A stretch of DNA of 64,000 bases from Phocicoccus schoeneichii (GCF_014635565.1 NZ_BMDB01000004.1:124001-188000); one strand, 5' to 3'; counted from the stretch's first letter, positions 35,211 to 45,032 are shown. A program made the numbers and translations. The notes: a model not told the origin generated them from the sequence alone.

Positions 35211-35486
35211 ATGGAAAGATTTCTTAAATATACATCGTCATTTTTATTAGGTGCTTTAGGTGGCTTTGGTTTACTATGGCTTATGCTTAAAATCGACTTG
35301 AATGAACAAACCGTTTTAGGTGGTGCAATACTTTCTATTGCTGGTGCAATTTTCTTAGGTCTCGCTCAATTTTTTATTAAAAAAGTAATCGTACCTAAAG
35401 ATGATCCATATCCAGGCGTGTATTTTGCGATATTTGTCACACCACTCTTTTTAATCTTTTTCGGTGCACTATTTCTTTACTTTTAA
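35211..35486 (+). CDS. Three-span membrane protein, unknown
   Basis: A 91-residue protein with three hydrophobic segments (about 8-27, 36-58, 69-90). TTGGAGG precedes the ATG. It starts 21 nt before the next membrane gene and is probably cotranscribed with it. The family is not recognised. Confidence 0.7.
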   Translation: MERFLKYTSSFLLGALGGFGLLWLMLKIDLNEQTVLGGAILSIAGAIFLGLAQFFIKKVIVPKDDPYPGVYFAIFVTPLFLIFFGALFLYF

Positions 35487-35507
35487 AACTAGAGTCAGGA
35501 GGATTTT

Positions 35508-36884
35508 ATGGCTAGAGAGACGTCTCAATTCTTAAACCGAATCTATATCGGTTTTTTTATTTTATTTGTTTTATTCTTAATATACTTTTATACAGGTAAT
35601 ACGACAGTACAATATGCAGTTGTTACAATTGCCTCAGTCATGTTTGTAATTTCATGGTGGATGTCGTCCAAGCTTTTCAAAATTATTGGCGGAGCATTCC
35701 TACTTATTGGATTCTTACTTGCGTTTGTAAGTGGTATTTCATTTAGTGAGACGATTGTACATATCATTGATAACATGAACTTACTCTTATTCTTAAGTCT
35801 TCTTCCATTCATCAACACGGTCATTCAAGTTGGGGGTATGGAAGAGTCTATCGTTAGTTTGATAGAAGACCAAAAAGGTCGATTAGATAAAATATATAAT
35901 CGTACGATTATGACAACATATGTACTCACGATATTTTTGAATATCTCATCTATCTATATCGTTCAAAATGTGCTCGGAAAAATTCTGAATGGTGAAGACA
36001 GAAATGTACGCATTCACTTTATTGCAAAAAGTACATTACGCGCATTTGGTCTTGCAGTGATGTGGAGTCCAATCGAGATACTTGTTGGTATTAGTATCGA
36101 TGAGACTGGTGCATCATACTTCCAAGTCATTCCTTGGATCATTTTAATTTCAATCATTATGTACCTATACGAGATGAAAAAAGTCAGTACGGAATTCAGT
36201 CAAATCCAAATTGGATATGAATTCGAGAAGCTAGATTTTGATGCAGTTAAAAAGTCACTCATTAAACTAGCCATTATTGTAATCTCGTTTATGGCTCTCG
36301 TTATAGGTCTCGTAGAATACTTTGACTCAGGTTTCGTAATGACAGTTGCACTGATCATCATTCCTTTCTCTGTCATCACGGCAATTATCTTACGCGTGTT
36401 TAGTTACTTTTTACAAGTGTCTCTCCCTGCTTGGAAAGCCCACAATAATACCATGCAACACTTTACGGTTCTGTTTTTATCTTTAGGTGTGTTTTCTAAA
36501 GGATTTAGTGAAAGTGTCATTCCTGTGTATTTAGAGAGTATATTAAGGCAGATTGAAGGGTTCTTCCCATTTATTCTATTATTCATAATGGTGCTTATAT
36601 ATATCTTGTCTATGATTGGTGTACACCCAGTCGCAACGATTGGGATACTCGGGAGTATGCTTGCACCGATTATGTCCGAAGCGACAATGGTGCCAATTGC
36701 AGTTGTAATGATCGTCTGTGGCCTTGGTGTCGCAGCAGCTGCGCCATATGGTATGACATCTACTCTGACAAACCAATTGCTAAAAATTTCACCTTATAAA
36801 ATCACAAAACTCAACTGGCCGTTTTCATTAAGAATTGGATTCCTAGCAATTCTCGTTGGCTCGTTCATCTATTATTTTGTATAG
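35508..36884 (+). CDS. Polytopic ion-transporter-superfamily-like membrane protein
   Basis: A 458-residue protein with about 12 membrane segments. The C-terminal part (ILSMIGVHPVATIGILGSML, AAAAPYGMTSTLTNQLL) resembles the second half of IT-superfamily transporters (DctM, CitMHS and ArsB/NhaD relatives). I cannot name the substrate. AGGAGG lies upstream of the ATG. It forms a two-gene unit with the small membrane protein before it. Confidence 0.7.
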   Translation: MARETSQFLNRIYIGFFILFVLFLIYFYTGNTTVQYAVVTIASVMFVISWWMSSKLFKIIGGAFLLIGFLLAFVSGISFSETIVHIIDNMNLLLFLSLLPFINTVIQVGGMEESIVSLIEDQKGRLDKIYNRTIMTTYVLTIFLNISSIYIVQNVLGKILNGEDRNVRIHFIAKSTLRAFGLAVMWSPIEILVGISIDETGASYFQVIPWIILISIIMYLYEMKKVSTEFSQIQIGYEFEKLDFDAVKKSLIKLAIIVISFMALVIGLVEYFDSGFVMTVALIIIPFSVITAIILRVFSYFLQVSLPAWKAHNNTMQHFTVLFLSLGVFSKGFSESVIPVYLESILRQIEGFFPFILLFIMVLIYILSMIGVHPVATIGILGSMLAPIMSEATMVPIAVVMIVCGLGVAAAAPYGMTSTLTNQLLKISPYKITKLNWPFSLRIGFLAILVGSFIYYFV

Positions 36885-36885
36885 A

Positions 36886-36911
36886 AAAAAGCGTCTTTAC
36901 GACGCTTTTTA
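36886..36911. terminator. Bidirectional Rho-independent terminator
   Basis: AAAAAGCGTC / GACGCTTTTT arms with loop TTTAC, flanked by A and T tracts, lie between two convergent genes. The last codons of the minus-strand gene (stop at 36909) overlap its right edge. Confidence 0.88.
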
Positions 36912-38351
36912 TTTTTCTTCTTCTAGATTGATTGGTTCTGCGCGTCTCACAAATAATGCAAGAACGAATGTAATGAGTGCACCTATAAAGCTAATCGTAT
37001 ACACAAACTCAACTGCGTTTGTCATTGCCTCGTTCTCTGTTGCACCTGGGTTATTTGCTAAAAACGCAAGCTTCTTGGAGTTTAATATGCTGATAAAAAC
37101 AGAAACTCCAATAGCTCCACCAAGGGGTTGTAGTGTACTCATAACTGCTGATCCATGTGGATACAACGCCTTAGGTAGCTGGTTTAACCCGTTTGTTTGC
37201 GCTGGCATCATTGTCGCACTAATTGACACCATAATGAGTGCAAACCCGACGACAATCATCCATACGCTTGTATCTGGGTTAATCTTCGTATAGAAGTAAA
37301 GCACGACTGATAACACAGCTGTAGCTGGAATCATCATGACTCTTGGACCTACTTTGTCGAACAAGGCACCCATAAATGGTGATAAGAACCCGTTTAATAG
37401 ACTTCCAGGTAGCATTGCCATACCAACGACTGCTGCAGAAACGAGCATCGTTGTTTGCATGTATACCGGAAGAATAATCTCTGTCGCAAACATTGTCATA
37501 ACGATAATTAGAAACATCGCAATTGCGTGTAAGAATAATGGATACTTCAGCACACGTAAGTTCATGATCGGTTCTTCTAATTTAAACTGTCTCCATGCGA
37601 ATAAAACAATCGCTAAAAGACCGATAATGATAGATACAATAACAACCGGACTACTGAATCCTGCTTCGGACTGCCCCACCGAACTAAACCCGTATATGGT
37701 ACCACCAAATCCAATTGTAGATAAAAGGACCGATAGTACATCAATCTTAGGTTTCGTAACTTCTGATACGTTAACAAGATATTTGCTCGCAAAAATGAGT
37801 GCAAATAGGACACATGGAACTACGATAATGAATAGATATCTCCATCCAAGATACTCAACAATGACTCCTGATAATGTCGGACCCATCGCTGGCGCAAACA
37901 TAATTACAAATCCAATGATACCCATGATTTTACCACGCACCGCTGGCTTATACATCACAAGCATCACATTAAATAATACTGGCATTAATGCACCGGTACC
38001 CACAGCTTGAATCATACGGCCTGTGAGTAACATTGGGAAATTTTGTGCACACGCTGCAATGATTGTTCCTGTTATAAAAATTATCATTGTACCTAAAAAT
38101 ATTTGTCTTGTTGTGAACCACTGGATAATGAGTGCTGAAATAGGAAGTATTATACCCATCACGAGCATAAATCCAGTTGCCATCCACTGAACTGTGGTCA
38201 GCGTGACATCAAATTCTTCCATAATTGTTGTCAATGCAACGTTTAACAAAGTTTCATTTAAAATCGCAAAGAAAGCTCCAATGATGAGAGAGGTCATGAT
38301 CATCTTCGAATTAACTGAAGGATCATCTGCTAAAAACTCATACTTTTTCAT
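36909..38351 (-). CDS. DHA2-family MFS drug efflux permease (LmrB/EmrB type)
   Basis: A 480-residue, 14-span permease. FAILNETLLNVALTTIMEEFDVT, VQWMATGFMLVMGIILP, GRMIQAVGTGALMPVLFNVM and APAMGPTLSGVIVEYLGW (motif C) are characteristic of the LmrB/EmrB branch. It is paralogous to the permease at 22.8-24.3 kb but clearly diverged. AGGAGG precedes the ATG. It is a single gene; no regulator lies next to it. Confidence 0.92.
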   Translation of the reverse strand: MKKYEFLADDPSVNSKMIMTSLIIGAFFAILNETLLNVALTTIMEEFDVTLTTVQWMATGFMLVMGIILPISALIIQWFTTRQIFLGTMIIFITGTIIAACAQNFPMLLTGRMIQAVGTGALMPVLFNVMLVMYKPAVRGKIMGIIGFVIMFAPAMGPTLSGVIVEYLGWRYLFIIVVPCVLFALIFASKYLVNVSEVTKPKIDVLSVLLSTIGFGGTIYGFSSVGQSEAGFSSPVVIVSIIIGLLAIVLFAWRQFKLEEPIMNLRVLKYPLFLHAIAMFLIIVMTMFATEIILPVYMQTTMLVSAAVVGMAMLPGSLLNGFLSPFMGALFDKVGPRVMMIPATAVLSVVLYFYTKINPDTSVWMIVVGFALIMVSISATMMPAQTNGLNQLPKALYPHGSAVMSTLQPLGGAIGVSVFISILNSKKLAFLANNPGATENEAMTNAVEFVYTISFIGALITFVLALFVRRAEPINLEEEK

Positions 38352-38473
38352 ATATATTATTTTCCTCCTACTTTCCTCTTAAAAAACATTAGTCCATTAT
38401 ACTCCTTGTAACCATTGTTGCAAACCTTTTTTTCTGCTATTATTTATAGATAATTATACGATTGGAGATTATC

Positions 38474-39055
38474 ATGAAACTTTTAAAAGACCGTATATTA
38501 AAGGACGGTAACGCATTAAGTGAGAATGTTCTCAAAGTAGATTCGTTCCTAAATCACCAAATTGACGCTAAATTAATGAAAGCAGTCGGCGAAGAATTTA
38601 TAGAACGTTTTAACGATACAGAAATCACAAAAGTGCTTACGCTAGAATCATCAGGAATTGCACCATCTGTTATGGTTGGTTTACAGTTAGACATTCCTGT
38701 CGTATTCGGAAGAAAGAGACAATCATTAACTCTAAAAGATGATCTCTATACGTCACAAGTATTTTCATTTACTAAACAAGAAACGAACACAATCGCTGTA
38801 GCACGCAAGTTTTTATCTAAAGAAGATAAAGTACTAATCATCGACGATTTCTTAGCAAACGGTGAAGCGGCAAATGCACTGATTGATGTTGTAAACCAAT
38901 CTGGTGCTGAAATAGTCGGTGTTGGTATTGTCATTGAAAAAGCATTCCAAAGTGGCGGTAAAATCTTACGTGACAAAGGATATCGTGTAGAGTCTCTCGC
39001 TCGAATTGAATCGATGTACAATGGTAATATCAAATTTGTAGGTGACGACGAATGA
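38474..39055 (+). CDS. xpt: Xanthine phosphoribosyltransferase
   Basis: Xpt salvages xanthine to XMP using PRPP. The 193-residue length matches the family. The N-terminus MKLLKDRILKDGNALSENVLKVDSF, the ESSGIAPSVMVG segment and the PRPP-binding DDFLANGEAANALIDV are clear. The ATG at 38474 follows GGAG; an in-frame TTG at 38462 is less likely. The permease gene pbuX follows at once, giving the usual xpt-pbuX pair. The 120-bp leader shows no purine riboswitch. Confidence 0.95.
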   Translation: MKLLKDRILKDGNALSENVLKVDSFLNHQIDAKLMKAVGEEFIERFNDTEITKVLTLESSGIAPSVMVGLQLDIPVVFGRKRQSLTLKDDLYTSQVFSFTKQETNTIAVARKFLSKEDKVLIIDDFLANGEAANALIDVVNQSGAEIVGVGIVIEKAFQSGGKILRDKGYRVESLARIESMYNGNIKFVGDDE

Positions 39056-39066
39056 GAGAGGTAAAC

Positions 39067-40425
39067 ATGTTTAAAGACATGTCACTTGGACTTCAGCACG
39101 TACTCGCGATGTATGCGGGTGCTGTAGTCGTACCTCTAATTATAGGTTTTTCTATTGGCCTTACTACAACTCAACTCACATACTTAATTTCAATCGATAT
39201 CATGATGTGTGGTGTCGCGACGATTTTACAAGTATGGAAAAATAAATTTATGGGTATCGGGCTCCCTGTTGTTTTAGGATGTACGTTTACAGCTGTCGGA
39301 CCAATCATCAATATTGCGAATACATATAGTATTGGTTCGGTATATGGTGCGATACTTGTTTCTGGGTTATTTGTTGTTTTAATTGCGAAATATTTTAGTA
39401 AACTAATTAAGTTTTTCCCTCCTGTCGTAACTGGCTCTGTTGTTACAATCATTGGTGTGACGCTAATCCCTGTTGCTCTAAATAACTTTGCAGGTGGCCA
39501 AGGCTCTGAAGACTTTGCCTCATTACAAAATATCGGACTTGGATTCTTAACGCTTTTAATTATCTTACTTGTTCTGAAGTTTGCGAAAGGATTCTTTGCC
39601 TCTATCGCAATCTTGATTGGTATTATTGTCGGTACAATTATTGCATCATTCTTTGGACTCGTGGATTTATCTCCTGTAAAAGACGCATCATGGGTACATT
39701 TACCTGTTGTGTTCTATTTTGGGACACCAGAATTTCATCTTGTGCCAATTTTGACAATGATTTTAGTTGCTATGGTGAGCCTTGTTGAATCGACTGGTGT
39801 GTATTTTGCACTGGGAGATATTACAGATAAAGACATTCGTGAAGCGGATTTAAAACGTGGATATCGTGCTGAAGGTGTCGCAATCATGCTCGGTGGACTG
39901 TTTAACTCTTTACCGTACACTGCATTCAGTCAAAACGTTGGGTTAATTCAACTGTCTGGCGTACGACGTTTACGCATCATCTACATCGCTGGTGTCATGC
40001 TCATATTGCTCGGTTTAATGCCAAAAATTGGAGCAGCAACACTCGCTATTCCTGAATCTGTATTAGGTGGCGCGATGATAGCGATGTTCGGTATGGTCAT
40101 TGCTTACGGAATTAAGATGCTCTCTACAGTTAACTTTGAAAACCAAAATAACCTGATGGTTGTTGCGATTTCAATCGCATTTGGACTTGGAGTTACTGCA
40201 GTACCTGACGTGTTTACGTCACTCCCAGCTCGCCTCTCTGTAATCACAGAAAGTGGTATTGTGATGGGAAGTCTTACAGCAATTATTCTTAATCTCATTT
40301 TAAACTTTAATTTAGAACCGAACGATGACATTAAGGATCAGATGTTTGAAGTCACTCCAGACGATGAAAACACTGAACCTGAAACAGAAATTGAAATTAA
40401 TGAAGATACTGAGGCGCATAAATAA
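39067..40425 (+). CDS. pbuX: Xanthine permease (nucleobase:cation symporter-2 family)
   Basis: A 452-residue NCS2 permease with about 12-14 spans that imports xanthine for Xpt. LGLQHVLAMYAGAVVVPLIIG at the N-terminus, PVVLGCTFTAVGPI, ALGDITDKDIREADLKRGYRAEG and NSLPYTAFSQNVGLIQLSGV (motif near the substrate site) are diagnostic. The C-terminal tail is acidic (DDENTEPETEIEINED). I prefer the ATG at 39067, which has AGAGAGG upstream; an ATG at 39052 overlaps the xpt stop as ATGA and is the alternative. Confidence 0.93.
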   Translation: MFKDMSLGLQHVLAMYAGAVVVPLIIGFSIGLTTTQLTYLISIDIMMCGVATILQVWKNKFMGIGLPVVLGCTFTAVGPIINIANTYSIGSVYGAILVSGLFVVLIAKYFSKLIKFFPPVVTGSVVTIIGVTLIPVALNNFAGGQGSEDFASLQNIGLGFLTLLIILLVLKFAKGFFASIAILIGIIVGTIIASFFGLVDLSPVKDASWVHLPVVFYFGTPEFHLVPILTMILVAMVSLVESTGVYFALGDITDKDIREADLKRGYRAEGVAIMLGGLFNSLPYTAFSQNVGLIQLSGVRRLRIIYIAGVMLILLGLMPKIGAATLAIPESVLGGAMIAMFGMVIAYGIKMLSTVNFENQNNLMVVAISIAFGLGVTAVPDVFTSLPARLSVITESGIVMGSLTAIILNLILNFNLEPNDDIKDQMFEVTPDDENTEPETEIEINEDTEAHK

Positions 40426-40429
40426 TAGG

Positions 40430-40458
40430 AAAGCCATCTGAATCGTTCAGATGGCTTT
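40430..40458. terminator. Bidirectional Rho-independent terminator
   Basis: A perfect 13-bp inverted repeat AAAGCCATCTGAA / TTCAGATGGCTTT with loop TCG is followed by TTTT on the plus strand. It ends xpt-pbuX and the convergent deaminase gene. Confidence 0.9.
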
Positions 40459-40462
40459 TTTG

Positions 40463-40942
40463 TTACTGATTATAATATTGTCTTTGAAGTTCTTTCACTC
40501 TATCTTCAAATTCTTTTACAGGTCCTACTACTTCGATATCAGTCACGATATCTTCGATTGATAGTGGTTTGATATTGCCTTTACTCACTCCAAATTCGTC
40601 TTGCCATTCCCTAAACTGTTTACTACTTGTCGCGTATACAATTTTACCTAGTCCATTAATGCCATGCGCTGTCGCGCACATCGGACAATGTTCACCTGAC
40701 GTGTACACAACAGAATTCTTTCTCTCTTCTGGTGTCATATTTTGACTCGCCCATCTTGTAATCTCGAACTCTGGATGTCTCGTATTGTCTCCAGTAGAAA
40801 CATGGTTATAGTCTTTAAATAAAACTTCGCCTTTGTCATTAACGAGTACAGAACCAAATGGCTGATCCCCTTCTTTGAGCGCAATTTCTGCTTGTTGTAC
40901 AGCAAGCTCTAAAAATTCTAAATCTTTTTCTGTAATCATCAT
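40463..40942 (-). CDS. Nucleoside/guanine deaminase-like protein (CDA fold)
   Basis: A 159-residue zinc-dependent deaminase of the cytidine deaminase superfamily. The zinc site reads HPEFE near residue 57 and SGEHCPMCATA near residue 85. The length and GDQPFGSVLVNDKGEV suggest a guanine deaminase or general nucleoside deaminase, fitting its convergent neighbour, the xanthine salvage pair: guanine deamination yields xanthine. The alanine of the usual HAE is a proline here. GGAG precedes two adjacent ATG codons (40942 and 40939). Confidence 0.86.
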   Translation of the reverse strand: MMITEKDLEFLELAVQQAEIALKEGDQPFGSVLVNDKGEVLFKDYNHVSTGDNTRHPEFEITRWASQNMTPEERKNSVVYTSGEHCPMCATAHGINGLGKIVYATSSKQFREWQDEFGVSKGNIKPLSIEDIVTDIEVVGPVKEFEDRVKELQRQYYNQ

Positions 40943-40956
40943 TACCACTCCATTTT

Positions 40957-41916
40957 TTAATTAAAAGTTGCAATATTAGATTCATCCATTGTGATATGAA
41001 TCGTTTGACCGACTTCTAGATCCACTCTAGTCGTCACGAGTACAAATGGATGTGCATCATATTCAAAGTGTACCCAATTTTCTTGTCCTAAATAATCAAT
41101 AGATGTAATTACTACAGGTTCACCTAGGTGGCTATCAGAAATTTTAATATGTTGCGGACGAATTCCAAAAAGTGTCCCCACATCATTTTTAAATAAATTC
41201 ATTTTAGGTGTGCCAATAAACTTTCCAACGAAAGGCGTCATAGGCTCTAAATAAATTTCACGCGGTGTACCGATCTGCTCGATCGTTCCGTTGTTGATAA
41301 TCATAATACGATCCGCAAGTGTCATCGCTTCTGTTTGGTCATGTGTCACAAAAATAAGCGTCGTGTTATTTTCTTTATGAAATACTTTTAATTCTTCGCG
41401 TAATTTTAGACGAAGATCCGTGTCTAAGCTAGATAAAGGCTCATCCATCAATATGATATCCGCTTCCGTTGCAAGTGCACGTGCTAATGCGACTCGTTGC
41501 TTTTGCCCGCCAGATAACTCATTCGGATAACGTTTTAATAATTTTTCGATATGTAGCTTTTTCGCGATTGTATCCACGCGAGTATTTATATCCGTCTTAT
41601 TCATTCGTTTTGATTTTAATGCGAACGCGATATTATTATACACACTCATATGCGGATAAAGTGCAAAATCCTGAAAGACAAACGACACATTCCGAGTCTT
41701 TGGAGACTCATGTGTAACCGCTCTCCCCTCCATAATAATCTCGCCGGAATCTGGTTTTATAAGTCCAGCGATTAAATTTAGGATTGTACTCTTACCTGAA
41801 CCAGAAGGTCCTACAATAACAAACGCTTCTCCTCTTTCGACAGAAAAATCAATTGTTTTCAATATTTGATTGTCTTCATATGATTTAAACACATCATTAA
41901 ACTGGATCTTTTTCAT
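40957..41916 (-). CDS. ABC transporter ATPase of the sugar-importer (MalK/MsmX/UgpC) type
   Basis: A 319-residue ATPase. Walker A GPSGSGKST is near residue 38, signature LSGGQKQRVALARAL near residue 134, Walker B ILMDEPLSSLD near residue 154, and the switch histidine is in VTHDQTEAM. A C-terminal TOBE-type regulatory region of about 85 residues follows (GIRPQHIKIS), shorter than in MalK. No permease or binding protein is nearby, so it may be a shared ATPase in the manner of MsmX/MsmK. The ATG at 41916 has no near-consensus Shine-Dalgarno site. Confidence 0.85.
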   Translation of the reverse strand: MKKIQFNDVFKSYEDNQILKTIDFSVERGEAFVIVGPSGSGKSTILNLIAGLIKPDSGEIIMEGRAVTHESPKTRNVSFVFQDFALYPHMSVYNNIAFALKSKRMNKTDINTRVDTIAKKLHIEKLLKRYPNELSGGQKQRVALARALATEADIILMDEPLSSLDTDLRLKLREELKVFHKENNTTLIFVTHDQTEAMTLADRIMIINNGTIEQIGTPREIYLEPMTPFVGKFIGTPKMNLFKNDVGTLFGIRPQHIKISDSHLGEPVVITSIDYLGQENWVHFEYDAHPFVLVTTRVDLEVGQTIHITMDESNIATFN

Positions 41917-41949
41917 AGTTTCATTATAGCAAGTTTATACGCGAATTTC

Positions 41950-41978
41950 TTGAGCACGCGTGTTTTGTTCGTTAATAT
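41950..41978 (+). promoter_or_regulatory. Promoter of luxS
   Basis: TTGAGC (41950-41955) and TAATAT (41973-41978) are separated by 17 nt, 34 nt before the luxS ATG. Confidence 0.55.
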
Positions 41979-42012
41979 AGAGTAATGAAGCATTAATGTG
42001 AGGAGTAATTTT

Positions 42013-42477
42013 ATGAAAAAATATAACGTTGAAAGTTTTAACCTAGATCATACAAAAGTAGAGGCTCCGTTTATTCGTTTAGCCGGCACAGTAGATGGTG
42101 CAAATGGAGATAAGGTTCATAAATATGATCTTCGATTTAAACAACCAAATAAAACATTCTTAAAAATGCCAGTCATGCATACCTTGGAGCATTTGATGGC
42201 TGAGAACATGAGAAATCACTACGAGAATGTGATTGATTTAAGCCCAATGGGTTGTCAGACTGGTTTTTATCTTACAGTATTCAATGATGACAACTCTGAA
42301 AATATTGCAGAAGCACTAGAAAAAACATTACACGATGTTTTAGAAGCAACTGAAATTCCAGCACAAAATGAAGTCCAATGTGGGTTCGCGAAGAGTCACG
42401 ACCTTGATGGGGCTAAAAATACTGCTCAAGAAATGCTAGATGGTAAAGATGCTTGGCACCAAATTTTTGCTGAGTAG
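42013..42477 (+). CDS. luxS: S-ribosylhomocysteine lyase LuxS
   Basis: LuxS cleaves S-ribosylhomocysteine to homocysteine and DPD, the precursor of autoinducer-2, in the activated methyl cycle. The 154-residue length is typical. The metal site HTLEH near residue 56, the QTGFYL segment with the catalytic Cys in MGCQTGFY near residue 83, and the third ligand in CGFAKSHDL near residue 125 are all present. GAGGAG precedes the ATG at 42013. It is a single gene with its own promoter; metabolic use and signalling cannot be told apart from sequence. Confidence 0.96.
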   Translation: MKKYNVESFNLDHTKVEAPFIRLAGTVDGANGDKVHKYDLRFKQPNKTFLKMPVMHTLEHLMAENMRNHYENVIDLSPMGCQTGFYLTVFNDDNSENIAEALEKTLHDVLEATEIPAQNEVQCGFAKSHDLDGAKNTAQEMLDGKDAWHQIFAE

Positions 42478-42535
42478 GTTTTTATCTGAAATATTCTTTT
42501 AAATAGCACTATTATGCGATTCACCAAGAAAATAA

Positions 42536-42564
42536 TTGCACTTTTGTGTAAAGTTTAGCATACT
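42536..42564 (+). promoter_or_regulatory. Promoter of fda
   Basis: TTGCAC (42536-42541) and CATACT (42559-42564) are separated by 17 nt, about 46 nt before the ATG. Confidence 0.5.
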
Positions 42565-42610
42565 ATAAATGAAGCGTTTTTATAAAATTATGGGGAGTGT
42601 CGACTTTAAC

Positions 42611-43495
42611 ATGTCACAGTTAGAAAAAGTTAAAAATGGCAAAGGTTTTATCGCTGCATTAGACCAAAGTGGTGGTTCTACACCAAAAGCATTAAAATTA
42701 TATGGTGTAAATGAAGATCAGTATAACAATGAAGACGAAATGTTTGATCTTGTTCACGAAATGAGAACACGCATTGTTACTTCACCAAGTTTCACTGGTG
42801 AGCACATCTTAGGCGCGATTTTATTCGAACAAACGATGGACCGTGAAGTCGAAGGTAAATACACTGCTGATTATTTAATTGAAAAAGATGTTGTGCCTTT
42901 CTTAAAAGTAGACAAAGGTCTGGCTGATGAAGAAAATGGTGTTCAATTAATGAAAGATATGCCTGAACTTGATGCACTTCTTGACCGTGCAAATGAAAGA
43001 AATATCTTTGGAACTAAAATGCGTTCTGTAGTGAACAGTTTTAACGAAGAAGGTATTAAAGCTGTTGTTGATCAGCAATTTGAAGTTGGTAAACAAATCT
43101 TGGCAAAAGGTTTAGTTCCAATTATCGAACCAGAAGTTAACATTAACTCTGCTGATAAAAAAGAAATCGAAACGTTATTAAATAAAGAAATTTTAGCACA
43201 CTTAGACGACCTTTCTGAAGGTGAAGAAGTGATGTTAAAATTAACAATTCCAACAGAAGCAAATCTTTACGAAGATTTAGTTAACCATCCACGTGTAATC
43301 CGTGTAGTTGCGTTATCTGGTGGATACTCTAGAGACGAAGCTAACGAATTACTTAAGAAAAACAATGGTATCCTAGCAAGCTTCTCACGTGCATTAACTG
43401 AAGGATTATCTGCAAATCAATCAGATGATGAGTTCAACTCTGATTTAAAGAAATCAATTGAATCAATCTACGATGCATCTGTAAACAAAAACTAA
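42611..43495 (+). CDS. fda: Class I fructose-bisphosphate aldolase
   Basis: A 294-residue class I (Schiff-base) aldolase of the staphylococcal Fda type, cleaving fructose-1,6-bisphosphate in glycolysis. [20 protein letters not shown] at the N-terminus, [45 protein letters not shown] and the Schiff-base region [14 protein letters not shown] are characteristic. The start [12 protein letters not shown] at 42611 fits homologues; the GGGGAG site is 13 nt upstream, slightly far. The codon use is that of a highly expressed gene. It ends at a strong terminator. Confidence 0.95.
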   Translation: MSQLEKVKNGKGFIAALDQSGGSTPKALKLYGVNEDQYNNEDEMFDLVHEMRTRIVTSPSFTGEHILGAILFEQTMDREVEGKYTADYLIEKDVVPFLKVDKGLADEENGVQLMKDMPELDALLDRANERNIFGTKMRSVVNSFNEEGIKAVVDQQFEVGKQILAKGLVPIIEPEVNINSADKKEIETLLNKEILAHLDDLSEGEEVMLKLTIPTEANLYEDLVNHPRVIRVVALSGGYSRDEANELLKKNNGILASFSRALTEGLSANQSDDEFNSDLKKSIESIYDASVNKN

Positions 43496-43514
43496 AATTT
43501 AGATTTAACTGAAA

Positions 43515-43549
43515 CGTAGTGCTACAATAATAGCACTACGGTTTTTTTT
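43515..43549 (+). terminator. Rho-independent terminator of fda
   Basis: A perfect 10-bp inverted repeat CGTAGTGCTA / TAGCACTACG is followed by G and eight T residues. It ends only 12 nt before the rluA-family start, overlapping the region of that gene's GAGG site. Confidence 0.9.
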
Positions 43550-43560
43550 GAGGTTTATTT

Positions 43561-44238
43561 ATGGATTTAAAAATTATTTATGAAGACAATCATACAATTG
43601 TGGTAGAAAAGCCAGCCAATACCCCTGTCCAAGAAGATGCGTCTAAGGATAAGGACTTATTCACCATGATTAAAGAATACATAAAAGTAACATACAACAA
43701 GCCAGGTAATGTGTATTTGGGTCTCGTTCATCGACTGGATCGCCCTACTGCCGGTCTGATTGTATTTGCCAAGACATCAAAGGCAGCAAGCCGTTTATCT
43801 AACGCATTAAGACTCCGTCAAGTCGAGAGAAAATATCTTGCAGTCGTGCATGGGAAACTTGAGGGCACAGGGAAACTCGTTGATTATATGGTGAAGAACA
43901 AAAAGACGAATACGTCTAGGGTTGTTCCGAAGGATTATAGGGATGCAAAAAAAGCAGTGTTAACTTATGAAGTGTTAGATACAGTGGATAATTTTTCACT
44001 CGTTTCAGTGGAACTCGAAACAGGACGCTCACATCAAATCAGAGTGCAATTTCAAAATCTCGGACACCCACTATTTGGAGATCAGCGTTACGGACAAGAT
44101 GTGAATAAAGTCGGGGACCAACTTGCTCTATTTGCATATGAGTTAAATTATAAACATCCAACACAAAATAAAATGATTGAGACACTAGAAATGCCACCAA
44201 GTGTTTATCCTTGGAATCTATTTAATTTGGAGAAATAA
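43561..44238 (+). CDS. RluA-family pseudouridine synthase
   Basis: A 225-residue RNA pseudouridine synthase. The catalytic motif is GLVHRLDRPTAGLIVFAKT (Asp near residue 60), with the C-terminal LETGRSHQIRVQFQNLGHPLFGDQRYG block. No S4 domain is present, as in the shorter RluA/YhcT-like group. The RNA target cannot be told. Its start sits right behind the fda terminator, so transcription is by read-through or by a promoter within that region. The NRDE-family gene begins in its stop codon. Confidence 0.9.
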   Translation: MDLKIIYEDNHTIVVEKPANTPVQEDASKDKDLFTMIKEYIKVTYNKPGNVYLGLVHRLDRPTAGLIVFAKTSKAASRLSNALRLRQVERKYLAVVHGKLEGTGKLVDYMVKNKKTNTSRVVPKDYRDAKKAVLTYEVLDTVDNFSLVSVELETGRSHQIRVQFQNLGHPLFGDQRYGQDVNKVGDQLALFAYELNYKHPTQNKMIETLEMPPSVYPWNLFNLEK

Positions 44239-45002
44239 TGATGTGTGTAATTAATTTTAAATTGAAAGACGATCCAAAATATAAATTAGTCATCGCTGCA
44301 AATCGTGATGAATCATACAACCGCCCCGCTACACCAGCAGCTTTTCATGGAGATATTTTATACGGAACAGATGAAGTGCGTGGTGGCACGTGGCTTGGGA
44401 TTACGAAAACTGGACGCATTGCGATGATTACGAATGTGCGTAATTTAGAGGAAATGTCTAAAAATAGTCCGTTGTCACGTGGAGACATTGTGTTAGACTT
44501 TTTAAAATCAGACGATACGCCAGAAGACTTCCTAATGCATTTAAGAACAGAGAGCAAAGACTACGGTGGATTCAATGTATTATTAGGAGACGCGGAGTCA
44601 CTTTATTACATGAATAACTATGATAATAAGATAGAAAAAGTGACCGAAGACATTCACGGATTATCGAACGCATCGCTCGACACACCATGGGCGAAAGTTC
44701 AGCTAGGTAAACATACATTAGACACACTCACTGGAAACATTGAATTAGATAAACACACTCTCCTTACATTATTGCAGTCAAAAGAAAAAACATATGATCA
44801 CAACCAACATACTGGTGTTGGGGAATCTATGGAATACAATCTTTCGAGTCAGTTCATTGAATTAGAAGAGATGGAGTACGGAACGAGATGCTCGACAGTC
44901 ATTTTAATTACACAAGACGGAAACGTACACTTTGTAGAGCGCACATATGATAGAGGAAAGTTTGTCTTTGATACAGAATTTAATTTTAAGATAGAACAAT
45001 AG
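44238..45002 (+). CDS. NRDE-family (TANGO2-like) protein
   Basis: A 254-residue protein of the NRDE/TANGO2 family, named for the AANRDESYNRPA motif near residue 22. Other family segments are GGTWLGITKTGRIAMITNVRN and a C-terminal GTRCSTVILI. Bacterial function is unclear; haem trafficking and N-terminal-nucleophile-type activity have been proposed for relatives. Two ATG codons (44238, 44241) follow GGAG; the second would place Cys at position 2, as is usual. It overlaps the rluA-family stop as TAATG. Confidence 0.86.
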   Translation: MMCVINFKLKDDPKYKLVIAANRDESYNRPATPAAFHGDILYGTDEVRGGTWLGITKTGRIAMITNVRNLEEMSKNSPLSRGDIVLDFLKSDDTPEDFLMHLRTESKDYGGFNVLLGDAESLYYMNNYDNKIEKVTEDIHGLSNASLDTPWAKVQLGKHTLDTLTGNIELDKHTLLTLLQSKEKTYDHNQHTGVGESMEYNLSSQFIELEEMEYGTRCSTVILITQDGNVHFVERTYDRGKFVFDTEFNFKIEQ

Positions 45003-45004
45003 AT

Positions 45005-45032
45005 GAGAGTGCGCGCGAGCACTCTCTTTTTT
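45005..45032 (+). terminator. Rho-independent terminator of the NRDE-family gene
   Basis: GAGAGTGC / GCACTCTC arms are followed by TTTTTT, 3 nt after the stop codon. Confidence 0.85.

Noticed and set aside
38352-38473. Purine riboswitch ahead of xpt-pbuX
   Set aside because: The 120-bp leader has none of the conserved P1-P3 elements; only a possible promoter is seen.
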